DNA from: Rhynchopus euleeides
Lineage: Eukaryota; Euglenozoa; Diplonemea; Diplonemida; Diplonemidae
Length of the DNA stretch: 64,000 nt
Assembly (NCBI GenBank): GCA_963210315.1
Contig: OY723268.1
Location: 806,001 to 870,000 of the forward strand
Reading direction: 5' to 3'
The position numbers and the translations under genes are program-made. The notes under the pieces were generated by a model, which made no database searches, was not told the DNA's origin, and was given only the letters and a program-made list of their open reading frames with translations. Positions 46,969-57,349 of the stretch are shown one piece after another (within the stretch, counting starts at the first letter, position 1; every line of letters starts with the position of its first letter).

Positions 46969-48072
46969 TCACTGCTGCGCTGGCTCCTCCGCCAGATCAA
47001 CCCCATCACCCTCGGCACTGCCACAGGCAGATGCCTCCTGAGGTGTACCCACGGGCTGTAAGCTGCCTCCCGAATCCACACTGCCCCTGCCACTCTGCTC
47101 CCTCATGTCGATGCTGACACGCTTCGACGAAACCTTCTGCGTCACATGCACTGTGGTCGACCCGAGGACACGGTATACCTCGATGTGCCTCACGCGAAAC
47201 GCCACGGGTTTTCCGGAAGGGTGTTCGTTACACCCATCCCGCGTCAGGGTCAGGGGCGGGTTTCCATACGTCTCACAGAAGGACGTCTCGCCGCGCTGCA
47301 AACCACCGTGGAGGAAGAGGCCGGAATCAGGCACGCCTCCGAAGTGGATCCCTCCATCATGCGACACATGCACGAAGTAGGGGTTTGAACCTGTCACGCC
47401 ATACTTCACAGCCTTCCCTGTGCTGTGGATCTGCCACAGAAAGCTCTCCCCGCCACCTCCAAACGCGCGCCTCGGGGTGTAGCCGCATGTGGAGTAGGCC
47501 CCGAACGTGTCGCCCGACTCTGTCACGATGACGAGCATGTTCTCCGTGAGAGACGAGGTTAGCTCTTTGAAGGCCCTGCTGGAGAACCCGTGGAGCTCAG
47601 AGAAGAAGACGGGTGACCAGTGCGACGACTGGAGGCGGTAGGGGAGGATTTTCGACAGGCTCTGGCAGACAGATTCGGTCAGGACGGGGCGAGGGGGGGC
47701 GAGCCCTCTGCTCAAGCTCCCCATTCCCATCCCGATTGCGCCTCCCGTGACGCAGGCGCGGAAGCCCTCAGCGCCGTGGCTGGAGTATTTTGTGACTTCC
47801 TGGGGTTCGCATATCCGTGCGGATTCCTCCTTCTCCAAGCTAACCAGGAGATAGTCTCCATCCCCATCTGACGCATCGCCGTCCAAAGCCTCGCTGAGCC
47901 TGTCCGCTTCCATCGCGTCTGTCACGCATTCCGAAGAGATTTTCGCGCTGCCACTCCCTGTGCTCGCGGTACCGCTGTCGGCACACTGCCCCTCTTTTTC
48001 AACCTTCCCCCACCGCACAAACCGCATCACCGCAGAGGTGGCTCTCTCATGCGCTTTCCGATGCGTCGCCAT
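46969..48072 (-). CDS. TLDc-domain protein (367 aa)
   Basis: ATG at 48072, single exon. A ~127-residue N-terminal region, acidic and low in complexity, precedes a TLDc domain at about 128-305. Family landmarks are visible in order: LPYRLQSSHWSPVFFSELHG, ENMLVIVTESGDTFGAY, FGGGGESFLW, VKYGVTGSNPYFVH, GIHFGGVPDSGLFLHGGL, SFCETYGNPPL and a closing FRVRHIEVYRV strand. TLDc proteins of other eukaryotes (OXR1, NCOA7, TLDC2 relatives) act in oxidative-stress resistance and bind the V-ATPase; a similar role here is inference. No LysM, GRAM, TBC or EF-hand domain is seen beside it. The C-terminal ~60 residues are serine- and glycine-rich. Confidence 0.9.
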   Translation of the reverse strand: MATHRKAHERATSAVMRFVRWGKVEKEGQCADSGTASTGSGSAKISSECVTDAMEADRLSEALDGDASDGDGDYLLVSLEKEESARICEPQEVTKYSSHGAEGFRACVTGGAIGMGMGSLSRGLAPPRPVLTESVCQSLSKILPYRLQSSHWSPVFFSELHGFSSRAFKELTSSLTENMLVIVTESGDTFGAYSTCGYTPRRAFGGGGESFLWQIHSTGKAVKYGVTGSNPYFVHVSHDGGIHFGGVPDSGLFLHGGLQRGETSFCETYGNPPLTLTRDGCNEHPSGKPVAFRVRHIEVYRVLGSTTVHVTQKVSSKRVSIDMREQSGRGSVDSGGSLQPVGTPQEASACGSAEGDGVDLAEEPAQQ

Positions 48073-48923
48073 GCTGAGAGATGAAGGGAAGGGGGGATCG
48101 CAGTGTGGGGTGGGTGGGGTGGCAAACCAAGTAAAATGCAGAAGAAGGGTGTATCACAATGTCAAAGAGGGCAAGGTGGGAGAGGGCGCTCTCTAGGACG
48201 ACTAGTCGGAGTTTCTTCGAAACGTCCTGGGGGATCTGAGTAGTGTGTAGCCCCGGAGGGACCCGCCTGGGGGGTGATGGTAGCGGTGACAGCATGAGTG
48301 GAGAGTGGAGCGGGTCAAGTTTGCATTTGTTGGCTCGTTGCTTTGGGTACCGCCCTTCGGGGCTTGTTGTGTTGTTCTAGGCATTCGCCTCCCCTCGCAG
48401 ACTTCATCGGTCTGCTGGAAGGCAGCTCTAACCTGCTACACCGCCCTACCTCGCAGGTTTCGCCTCGTCTGCGTGCAGAAGGCTGTTTCGCGTGCTCTTG
48501 CACGACGCTGCCCCACCACCAAATGGTGTGGGTGTGGCGGTCTGCTCGAAATACTATGAATTAACACTGGCCTCAGGTGTGCATTGCAAGGGTAGAGGGG
48601 GGGCTTCGTGAGGGAGGGAATGGGGGGTGGGGAGCGATCTGCAGAGAGAGAGCACGTGCGTCAATCATTTGCCCTCTTCTCTCAGATCAGATGCAAACGC
48701 ACAGCTGCCTCCAAACAGAGCAGGAGTCAGGTGATGTGTTGCGAGGCAAGGAAGCAGCACAGCGGGGCCCTTCACTGTGCCACACTGCGTGTCAAATTGT
48801 GTAACTTCGCAGCCAATTTGTGAGGTGGTTCGCCTTGACTACTTGCTCTGAATTTCTGGGCGAAGCCTCCAGATGAATAACGTGGCACCACAGAAGGCAA
48901 GGAAACAGGGTTTGATACTGCAC
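48073..48923. other. Intergenic DNA upstream of the TLDc gene
   Basis: No gene recognised. Short frames near 48300-48560 overlap in several phases without family similarity. Confidence 0.5.
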
Positions 48924-49262
48924 TCAGGGTGAGACGGAAGGCGCAGCACACACAGTGACAGAGCTCCTCTCGTCCCCTGGTGTGAAGACCCACCACCCGC
49001 AGAGGCTGAGTGCAACACCATCACCCTCTGAGTCCATCTTCCCCAGACACTCGCCTGTGCTGAGGCGGTACAGTGTGGCGGTGCTCCTGAAAGGAGTCCC
49101 CACTGCAACAACATCACCTGGCTGTGACACAGCAAGTGTGAAGGCATAGTGGTCCAGTTGCACAGAATGCAGGCAGCTGAGGGAGGTCGTGCACCACACT
49201 TTGAGTGACTTGTCGAAAGAGCACGACACCAGGTGCTGCTCGTCCTGAGTCAGGGCGACCAC
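48924..49262 (-). pseudogene. Partial tandem duplicate of a WD40 C-terminal region
   Basis: Encodes VALTQDEQHLVSCSFDKSLK, then SLSCLHSVQLDHY and LYRLSTGECLGKM, closely paralleling 49315-49640. It lacks the upstream WD repeats and has no convincing ATG, and is separated from the parent by ~50 bp that include CCCTCGCC repeats. Probably a non-functional duplicate, or an alternative 3' exon. Confidence 0.65.
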
Positions 49263-49314
49263 CCTCGCCCGCCCTCGCCCACCCCCGCCCAGAGGCGGCT
49301 TGTTTTAGGTCAAC

Positions 49315-50297
49315 TCAGGGTGAAACGGAAGACACAACAAACACATTGACAGTGCCGTTCATTTTTGTGAAGCCCCACCTCCCGCAGGGGCTGAGTGCAA
49401 TACCACCGACCTGTGCCACCACCTTCCCCAGACGCTCACGTGTGCTGAGGCGGTACAGTGTGGCAGACGCTGCAATAACATCACCTGGCTGTGATACAGC
49501 AAGTGTGGTGGGATAGTCGTCCAATCCCACAGAATGCAGGCAGCTGAGGGAGGCTGTGCGCCACACCTTGAGTGACTTGTCGTTAGCACACGACACCAGG
49601 TGCTGCTCGTCCTCCGTCAGGGCAATGCCTCTGACCCAATCAGTGTGCTCATACAGGGTGCGTATGTGTGTGAGGGTGCTGATGTCCCACACACAGATGG
49701 TCTCGTCCTCTGATCCACTGAAGATCCTCGTGCCCGACACAGCAATACTGCGAACAACACCGCTGTGGCCCTCCAGCACTGTGGCGCTCGGTGTGCCCTT
49801 CAAGTCCCACACACGCAGTTTGCCTTCGGAGTCTCCGGACACCAGACGTCTGGAGTGTGTCCACGCTGCACTCCACACCCTGGCGTCGTCGTGGTCCAGC
49901 ATGCACACCTGCTCCCAGTTGATGTCAGCCACACGCAGATAGTGCCGTCACTAGAGCACGTCGCCAACCACGTCCCGCAGACAGAGAACGCAGTGCAAGT
50001 AATACGCATGTCGCTGTGTAGCAAGTCCGCCACCTCATCAGCGGTGCGGGTGTCAAACACAGTGATGTGTCCTTTGTGGTAACCCACAGCACACAGATTC
50101 CCACACCTCGACAGTGTGATGCGGAATATGTCGTTGACATGCGTCGATGAGCAGACTGCGGGCACCTTGACGATGGGCCAGCGTGGGACGAGCTTCACCG
50201 CACCCCCGTCCTCCAGACCTGTGTCGGCAATGCGCTGTGCATCGTCCAGCCTCCTCCTCACACCCCTCGATGTGTGCTGCCAAGCATGCAGCCTCAC
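49315..50297 (-). pseudogene. WD40-repeat protein gene with a frameshift
   Basis: Two overlapping frames carry one continuous WD40 protein. The upstream frame (from ~50297) contains CGNLCAVGYHKGHITVFDTR and CGTWLATCSSDGTICVW. The downstream frame (from 49932) takes over with VADINWEQVCMLDHDDARVW, then VSGDSEGKLRVWD, FSGSEDETICVWD, VSCANDKSLKVWR and a C-terminal LYRLSTRERLGK region. The switch lies at about 49933-49940, where one or two bases seem missing from GTGTGG. At least five WD-type blades are visible. The 5' end is unclear because the upstream frame has no ATG in this stretch, so upstream exons are likely. A sequencing error or tiny intron could also explain the shift. Confidence 0.7.
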
Positions 50298-51984
50298 GGA
50301 CTGGGTTGATAGAACCCGGCCGCCTTCAGTCCGACCACGGTCCCGCCTTCCGGAACACCGACAACACAGCTGTCACCGGTCCCGCTGTGACGCACAGTCA
50401 CATCCATGGTTGCGTTGTACCCACAAGAAAGTCGTCTGAAAGAGTGTGGGGATGTGTGCAGTGTGCGATGCTGGGTGGGGAGCAAGACAGTGTGCCTCAA
50501 AGTGATACTCCGGAGGGGTGCACACGAGGGGCTGGGTGGGGTGCACACGAGGCACACAGCAAGTGCGGGTTCTCTGTCAGCCAGACCGTCCTCCACCCCT
50601 CGAGAGCTGTCTGATGCGAACGCAAGTGTTGCTGTCCGTTGGTGTGAAGGCCCACCTCACGCAAACAGAGGCTGTGCTGTGGGTCTTGTGCAAACGCATC
50701 AGCTGCCTCCAAACAGAGAACACAGCTGCCCCCGGTACCAGCATGACAAACAGTCACGTCCGTGGTATTGCTGATCCTGTGTGCCTGGTATTGGAGTTGT
50801 GCCAGTATAATTTTTGGCCCAAAAGGGCTGCAATCTCATGCATGTTCGAAGGTAGTCCCAAAGTGCGTTGGATACGTTGGACCCGCATCATACAGAAGTC
50901 CACGAAACACCGTTACACGAGAACTGATACACTATACAAGTCGTTGTCTATATGTCACACCGCACGGCACCCAAAGCGCCGCCCACTATCTTTTTGCCCC
51001 TTGACAGGAGCCCTGTTGCAGTATAGAGTACAAGGGGGTGCTGACGAAGTGGAGGGGGGATGGGGTGCTGCCGACATGCCCGGAACTCTTGACAACGTGG
51101 CCTTTCTTGACGACGCAGCCGGTCCAGATAACCCATGCGGCAATACACATGGGATCTGTTTCTGACATTCACCCCCCCCCCCCCACCCCACCCCCCACCC
51201 TGTCCCCGTTCCTCTCTTGCTTGCCAGGGGAGGGACGATGCGAGACCCGTTCTATCGATGCATGCATCAGGCAAACATGGGTAGGACAGGGAGGCGACGG
51301 GTTGGCACAGGGCAAGCACAGCCCTCAGAAGGGCTCTGAGCTCCTCCCGCAAGCAACACTCACACACAACACAGCACAGCATAGTGCAGCGCAGTACCCC
51401 CCCCACTCAAAACGTGGTCATGACAAGCACGTTTAACATCAGGTCCGAAATACGCAAGGTCCACAAGTAAATGGGGTCTGAGCTCACGAGGGTGGTAGCA
51501 CGTGGTCCCCACTTGCCGGGGCACGTGCGTCACGGAGAGAGAGAGAGAGAGAGATGCCCCGGGAGAGAGAAGGGATCAGCGACACACGTTTCGTTCAGGC
51601 GCCCCATCCCATCCCTTCAACCCCACCCCCCTCTACCCCCCACCCACCGAGACTACGGCCAAAATAACCCCACGTCTGGGATACCCTAATATGATTCGCA
51701 GCAGCACCTCCCTCTTGCTTACCCCCCCCCAGGCACCGACTGCAGCGGTGTGTGCCACTTGGTAAGACCGGGGTGGGGGGGGGGGGGGGCCAACTTGCAC
51801 TGACCAAAACGCAACTTTTGTTTCATTCTTGTTTCTGGAAGTGGGTGTGTGTTTGGGAAGGGAGGGAGGTTGTGCAATAAAGTGACCAGGAGATAACACC
51901 CCGTTCTCGCTTTCTCCCCCCCCCACACACACACACACGCTTCTGGAGGGAGGGGGGGGGGGTGGGGACACATCCTTAATCCAC
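50298..51984. other. Intergenic DNA, possibly upstream exons of the WD40 gene
   Basis: On the minus strand, 50294-50596 and 50497-50757 contain related phrases (DVTVRHSGTGDSCVV and DVTVCHAGTGGSCVL), suggesting a small internal duplication, but no family is recognised. A GA run lies at 51531-51554, and G/C runs near 51170 and 51776. Confidence 0.4.
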
Positions 51985-52287
51985 TTAATCCTGCCAGTCA
52001 CCACGGCACACATAAGCAGGGTTGTCCGTCAGCTTCTTGATAAGTGGGTCAGCGGGATAGCCCTTTGCCTTCGCCGCCAGAATCCAGTGCATCGCCTTCT
52101 CCTTATCCTTCTCAAACAGACCCCATCCGAGGAGGTGGTAGTTCCCGCGTTTGAACATCGCCTCGCCCGCAATCTCACTGTTCGGGTCGCTGCAGAGGCT
52201 GATCGTCTCTGACCCCCACGCCTGGACCAGCTCACGCATCACCTCTCCCAGGTCTCGCCGGACGAGACCCTCGGGCGGTCCACTCAT
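51985..52287 (-). CDS. Small Sel1-like repeat protein (100 aa)
   Basis: ATG at 52287 (MSGPPEGL), TAA at 51987-51985. The frame extends further upstream only through proline-rich low complexity, so this start is preferred. Residues ~50-75 (GEAMFKRGNYHLLGWGLFEKDKEKAMHWILAAKAKGYP region) fit one Sel1-type helical repeat with its usual Gly, Tyr, Ala and closing AxxxG pattern, preceded by another helix. Sel1 repeats mediate protein-protein contacts; with just one clear unit the protein is either a small adaptor or a fragment of a larger gene. A micro-insertion lies about 85 bp upstream of the start. Confidence 0.65.
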   Translation of the reverse strand: MSGPPEGLVRRDLGEVMRELVQAWGSETISLCSDPNSEIAGEAMFKRGNYHLLGWGLFEKDKEKAMHWILAAKAKGYPADPLIKKLTDNPAYVCRGDWQD

Positions 52288-52372
52288 TTTTGAAGTATTA
52301 AAGCTTCCTCCCCCCAAAGCCTCAAGAGTGGGAGTGTGGGGGGAGGGGGGTGAGTGCGTGGGGGGGGGGGGG

Positions 52373-52435
52373 TTTGATCGTCGAGAGTGAATGGAAAAGT
52401 AAATCTCCCAGCACCTTCTCGCAATGTTAGTCCTG
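52373..52435 (-). mobile_element. SINE-like micro-insertion, copy 4 (full ~62 bp)
   Basis: Almost identical to copy 3. The flanks are a direct repeat TGCGTGGGGGGGGGGGG (52355-52372 and from 52436), making this the clearest case of a target-site duplication in the family. Confidence 0.6.
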
Positions 52436-54439
52436 TGCGTGGGGGGGGGGGGGGAGAGGAGTGTGTGAGGGGGTGTACTTGTATACGGATGCGAGTGGGG
52501 AAGGGCAGAGGGTGGGTGGGGTGGGTGCAGAATATCCAAAATAAAGGGACCTCCCCCCCCCAAGGTGGTGGCAGCGGTGCGTGTGTGTGTGTGCGGAGGG
52601 AGGGAGGGAGGGAAGGGGGGGTGATGTCCTGTATGCCATGGGGGGGGGGGGGGTGGTAGGTGTGACAGGGTGTGCATGTAAAACCGTACTCACTTTTGGG
52701 GTGATCGAGAACCGAGGTTCATTGGTAGGTCCCGTGATCTTTGTTTTGTGCGCACTATGCAATATATCTGTTCGTGGAATTATGTATGTTGCACTGCACG
52801 CTGCCAACAGCCTATTGTTTACTGTCACAAGCAAGATTGTTTGTGTAAAAAAAAACGGGATATCGATCACCCCCAATATATAATACGGCATGTGGGATCC
52901 AAGGGGGCTAAACTCAACGAGCTCTCGCCCCGCCACACGGGAGAGGGATCGCGTTGTAAATTGTATGCAATAAGTGGGGAGAGTGTGGGGTGGAGGCTGA
53001 GGTATGTGTGTGCCCTGCACACACGTCCATAAGATCTGCAAGCGCGAAACACGCTTATATGAAGTTTTGACTCTCGCGGGTGGTCCTCCCCACCACCCCC
53101 ACCCCCTTTGATATATCCCTGACTGTTCGTGCGGCTACAACACAACACAACACAGCACAGCACAGCACATCACACCACAACAGGTGCGGCAGCCCACCGA
53201 CAGCTTTTGCCACCTGAACTGTTTTGTTTTTGTTTTTTTTTCACAGGGCTAGGCGGGGTTTTGACTTCCTTGGCCCACACACCTGCCTCCTCCACACCCT
53301 ATGACCCACTCACTTTGATGCACATACCCACATACACCAACAACAACGGGTATCACGTTGGAGGCCTGTTGAAATACCTCCCACACACCCCCCTGCACCC
53401 CCACACATCAGGAACGTAACGTGGGACATATCAGCACAACCAGAACAACCCTTTTCTATCGCGACATGACAGGGTATCGGTTAAAGCGTTCAAAAGACTT
53501 TCGGCCCGGAGGCACGTGACCCCCGTTGTCGCAGTGCCAAGCGTGCAGAGAAGATGATGCAGCGAAGAAGGGGGGGTTGGAAACAGAGACAGCGCAAATA
53601 AAATGAAGAAAACTCACACAGACACACACACACAGACACTTCTCACCCCCGCTCCGCTAAAAAGAAACACATTTCCCCCTCGGAGCATGATAGCATGTTA
53701 TCCCGAACCGACATTCCATCCAACTAATAGAGCCCCCCCCGACCCCCCCCCCCCCCACACTCCTCAGGCTATATACCTCTTCTAATCACCCACCCCTCAG
53801 TGAGTTACCGCTTCCCCCATCTCCGACTGAGCAGACCAGGCCCCGATGAAAGCAGAATATCACGCAACATATAGTTGAACCCACACACACACACACACAC
53901 ATGCACCCACCTTACATTTTTCGTGCTGATTTTGTGTGGAAATAGAAGCGCTGGGCACAGCCGGGCCAGCAACGGAAGGGAAGGGTGGGGGCGGGGTGGG
54001 GGGGCGGGTAATGGTCGTGGCGAATATGGAAGGGAAAGGGGATGGAAGGGGGGGGGGCGGTTTGTGATAGTTATATGAAGACATGGGGGAGAGGGGAGAG
54101 GGGGGGTGTTTTTTTGTCGCGCTTTTTACATCGGGTTTCTCCCAAAACTTCTCAGGGCACACGTCGCGGTGTCAGTCGCCTGCATCCTGCTAGTCGGCGG
54201 ACTAGCCAGCCGGCTAGTCATTCCGTGGCAATCCCGGACAGCCGCGCCGCGCGAAAGAACAGAGGTGTGGATTAAAAAAAAAGAGCACGCTATCAGAGCA
54301 GTGGTCGCGCTAACTTCACTCCCTACTCCCGGCATTTTCGACGATTTTTTGAGGTACGTTTTTTATTTGCAAACAGGGATTTGTCCACAACTCGAAAAGT
54401 TTTGGTACCCCAATTCAGTATGAAAAAAGTGCACCAAAA

Positions 54440-54525
54440 AAATGAAAGTGACCCCATGGCGTTTCGCACGGATCTCAAATATTCAAAAGAAGGCAGAGAC
54501 GGGGAGAGAAAAAAATGGGCCCCGC
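54440..54525 (-). mobile_element. Fragment of the hAT-like element
   Basis: GAAAGTGACCCCAT, CGCACGGATCTCAAATA and AAAGAAGGCAGAGA follow the same order as in 62724-62800 of the large hAT-like copy. Ends are not recognisable, so this is an old, diverged fragment. Confidence 0.5.
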
Positions 54526-54699
54526 GGGGCGGGGGTGGGTGGGTGGCCTTGATGGCTGCTGCTCTTCACGCCCTGACTTTCGCCGTTCCCCAAACTTCCA
54601 CAAGCATCGCTTTACATGAAACTCTCAGCACCCCTTTTGCCTTCCCTACCGAGTGACTGCTTCCCGCGCAGCACTGGGCTCCGACCACACGAGTTCAGC

Positions 54700-55000
54700 T
54701 CGGAACAGATGTTCACTACCGTGGCCTCCGGCGGCTGGGGGGCGGAGCCCCCCAGACCCCCCTGTATCACTAGGCTGCAGCGTGTGCCTGTCTTGTAGCC
54801 AAGTCCTTTGGGTTCACATCAGCGAATGGGACCCAGACCACTCTCAGTAGCCTCAGGAGGACGCATCCAACTCACACAGAATCTGTACGCCCGCAACTCC
54901 CACGCGCTCCCACTACGGCGCAAGGAACAGATACTCACTACCGTGGCCTCCGGCGGCTGGGGGGCTCCGCCCCCCAGACCCCCCTGTATAGCGTGTGCAC
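54700..55000 (+). repeat. Dispersed hairpin repeat, two units, one with inverted loop
   Basis: Both carry GAACAGAT...CACTACCGTGGCC. The unit at ~54717-54770 has GGGGGG-CGGAG-CCCCCC, whereas the unit at ~54935-54990 has the usual GGGGGG-CTCCG-CCCCCC in the same orientation. Confidence 0.75.
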
Positions 55001-55639
55001 AAGGTTTCACATACAACATGCTTCGTGGGGTCCCCACGTCCAGTGCTGGCATCAGTGTCTTGAACAGGCTACACCCTCGCCGTATCAGGGGTGGCACTCA
55101 AGCTGGCACATGTTTGCCTACTTGGTGGCGTTGTTGGCAGTTGAGCTGAGTGGGGAACTCCCGTCCCTGCTTTCCGAGCAGGTGCCTGACCCCTAGCCCG
55201 GGTTGTTACTGATCACATGCTGTAGAGACAACCAGGACGGAAAATTTGAGTGTCTTCAAACAAGCCCATTTTTTCAAAATGACCCCACTACGATCCGGGC
55301 GAGGCTCGGAAATGCAACGAAACGCGGTTTCCCCGCCCAAAAACGAGCCCCTTTTTCAGGTACATTTTTTCGCTCCCGATTTCCAAATTTTGGGAGATTT
55401 TTCCAATATTTAGCGCGACCACTGTATCAGAGATTGGGTGCGAAGCAGGCCTGTGCCTAAATATGGCCAAAAATCGTCAAAAATGAGAGTTTACACCCAA
55501 CTTTTTTCCCACTTTTTTTCCTTCGGCGCTGGTCCCTTTTTTTAGCCCAGAACACGGTATTTCAGCGCGAAAACACGTTCTTTTGCTGCATTTGCACACA
55601 ACCAATTCACAGCTGGGCTGGGGGTCTCCTTTTTTTGCG

Positions 55640-55975
55640 TTTTGTTTTACAGGATCTCGCCTGATATGGGAGCCTCCCGCGAGGGTGCTGGAACCGATAT
55701 GCCACAGCCCCGTACGCGCAAGGAATTGGCTCCAAGACCAGGCACAAGCCACAGGGGGGTCTGGGGGGCGGAGCCCCCCAGCCGCCGGAGGCCACGGTAG
55801 CGAACGTCCGTTGGCCTGGCTCCATAGTCGCATACGCTCAAGTACAACACAACTGACAGATAGCACATGTCGCATGGGGGGACGATTAATTGTCGCGCAA
55901 AGACACGCCACAGGGGGGTCTGGGGGGCGGAGCCCCCCAGCCGCCGGAGGCCACGGTAGTGAACATCTGTTGGTT
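55640..55975 (-). repeat. Dispersed hairpin repeat, two inverted units
   Basis: Units at ~55640-55815 and ~55880-55975 hold the complement of the same stem-loop core. The first includes the CTCCCGCGAGGGTGCTGG end seen in the unit at 44398-44560. Confidence 0.7.
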
Positions 55976-56268
55976 TGAGCTCGAGAGCAAGCCTCTGGTC
56001 GATGCCATCCCGTGGGAGGTCGCCCGTGGCCTCGTCTTCGTCGTCACTTCCGAGTTCTTGCACAGCCTCCGATTATTCACGGAGGCTGTACAATAACTTG
56101 GAAGTGCCCAAACAGCCACCCGCGGCCACGGGCACCGTGGTCGCGAGCAGCTGCAGGACGGCACTCAGCACAGCACCCGCGTCAGCGGGGGTGCGGAGCG
56201 TGCCCAAAAAAGGCCAGGCATATCCCCCCCCCAAAAAAGAATCCTAAAAACCCCCAAAAAAACCCCTA

Positions 56269-56632
56269 CCTGGGACCCCCCGTGTTTAAGTCCCCCCCCT
56301 GGAGGCGATTTTCGGCCGGGGGGGACTTAAACACGGGGGGGGCGGACCTAAACACAGGGGGGGCTTAAACACGGGGGTGGCACGGTGGAGACCAAGAAGA
56401 CCTCTTCCTCTGCTGTCGTAGGGGGGTAATTCCGGTCCGGAGGGACTTTTGGCACCCCACTTTTCGACTCTGACAGCACCTGGAGGGCCTAGGGGCCACC
56501 TGATGACCCTCCAGACCAGCCCACCCCCGTGTTTAGGTCCCCCTGTGTTTAAGTCCCCCCCCTGCCAGACCCCCAGGGGGGGACTTAAACACGGGGGTAA
56601 GGGGGGGGGACTTATACACGGGGGGTCCCAGG
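56269..56632. mobile_element. TA-flanked 364-bp TIR element with iterated GTGTTTAAGTCCCCCC units
   Basis: Ends are CCTGGGACCCCCCGTGT and its complement (one mismatch just inside), with TA on both sides (56267-56268, 56633-56634). Inside, the motif GTGTTTAAGTCCCCCC or its complement occurs about eight times in both orientations. No coding capacity. Confidence 0.65.
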
Positions 56633-56753
56633 TACCAAAAATATGGGAAGAAAAAATTGGTGCCCCTGACGACCCCATATTGCGTAGTTTGTGCGTAGTG
56701 AAAAGGGGGGGGGGGGGGTCTCATTTTTTGATTTACTCAGCCATTCTCTGTCT

Positions 56754-57349
56754 CTATGCCGGGACCCCAAACTCAAGGAGTTCTTGCTGTTCCGGGGTCA
56801 GTGAGGGTGCAGGCGCTTCAGGTGCTGCAGGTTCTTCAGGTGCTGCAGCGCTGGCAGCCTTCGGTGCGGGTTTCGACGCAGTCTTTGCAGGTCTCTTTGG
56901 GGGTGCCCTTTGGCGCGGTGCCTGCTTCAGCTCGTCGGGTGGAAGCATCAACGCATCATTAAGCGGTGCCTGCTTCAGCTCCTCCGGGTGGAAGCGTCAA
57001 CGCATCATTAAGGAAGAAGGAAGCACAGTTGCTACGCTTTTTTGCAGCTGCAGGAAACGACACCATACCCAACAACAATCCCCAGACCGTCGAGGGAGAG
57101 TGGGCGCCTGGATCCCGTGACACAGATCTCTAGTGCCGTTGTGATCCCCTCGGATAACGTCTCCTGGACGTTGTCAGCGGAGGTTGCCTGTGTGGCGGTG
57201 ACCTCCGTATACCCCGCGGGATCCAGTGCCAGTAGCGCCTTCTTCAGCTTTTCGTCGACCCCTCGGCCGACGCTCTCCTTGATGTCAAGGGCCACCTTCA
57301 GGGTGGCACCTCGCAGCGCCCTGAAGGCTGTGATCGTATCATCATTCAC
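56754..57349 (-). pseudogene. Unrecognised small coding relic in two frames
   Basis: One frame (57349-57032) encodes a plausible globular segment, EIVNDDTITAFRALRGATLK through VALDIKESVGRGVDEKLK; a second (to 56754) encodes an Ala/Pro/Lys-rich tail with PPKRPAKTASKPAPKAASAA. Between them is a tandem duplication of 48 and 49 bp (56915-56962, 56963-57011), whose one-base difference breaks the frame. I recognise no family. It is bracketed by two identical 26-bp repeats (56679 and 57605), so it may be cargo of a mobile element. Confidence 0.35.

Larger units (their letters stand above)
52436..56268. other. Intergenic DNA with microsatellites and hairpin repeats
   Basis: No gene found. Contains a CA run (53881-53902), G/C runs, a fragment of hAT-like element sequence (54440-54525), two forward hairpin-repeat units (54700-54815, 54925-55000) and two inverted ones (55640-55815, 55880-55975). 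Confidence 0.5.
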
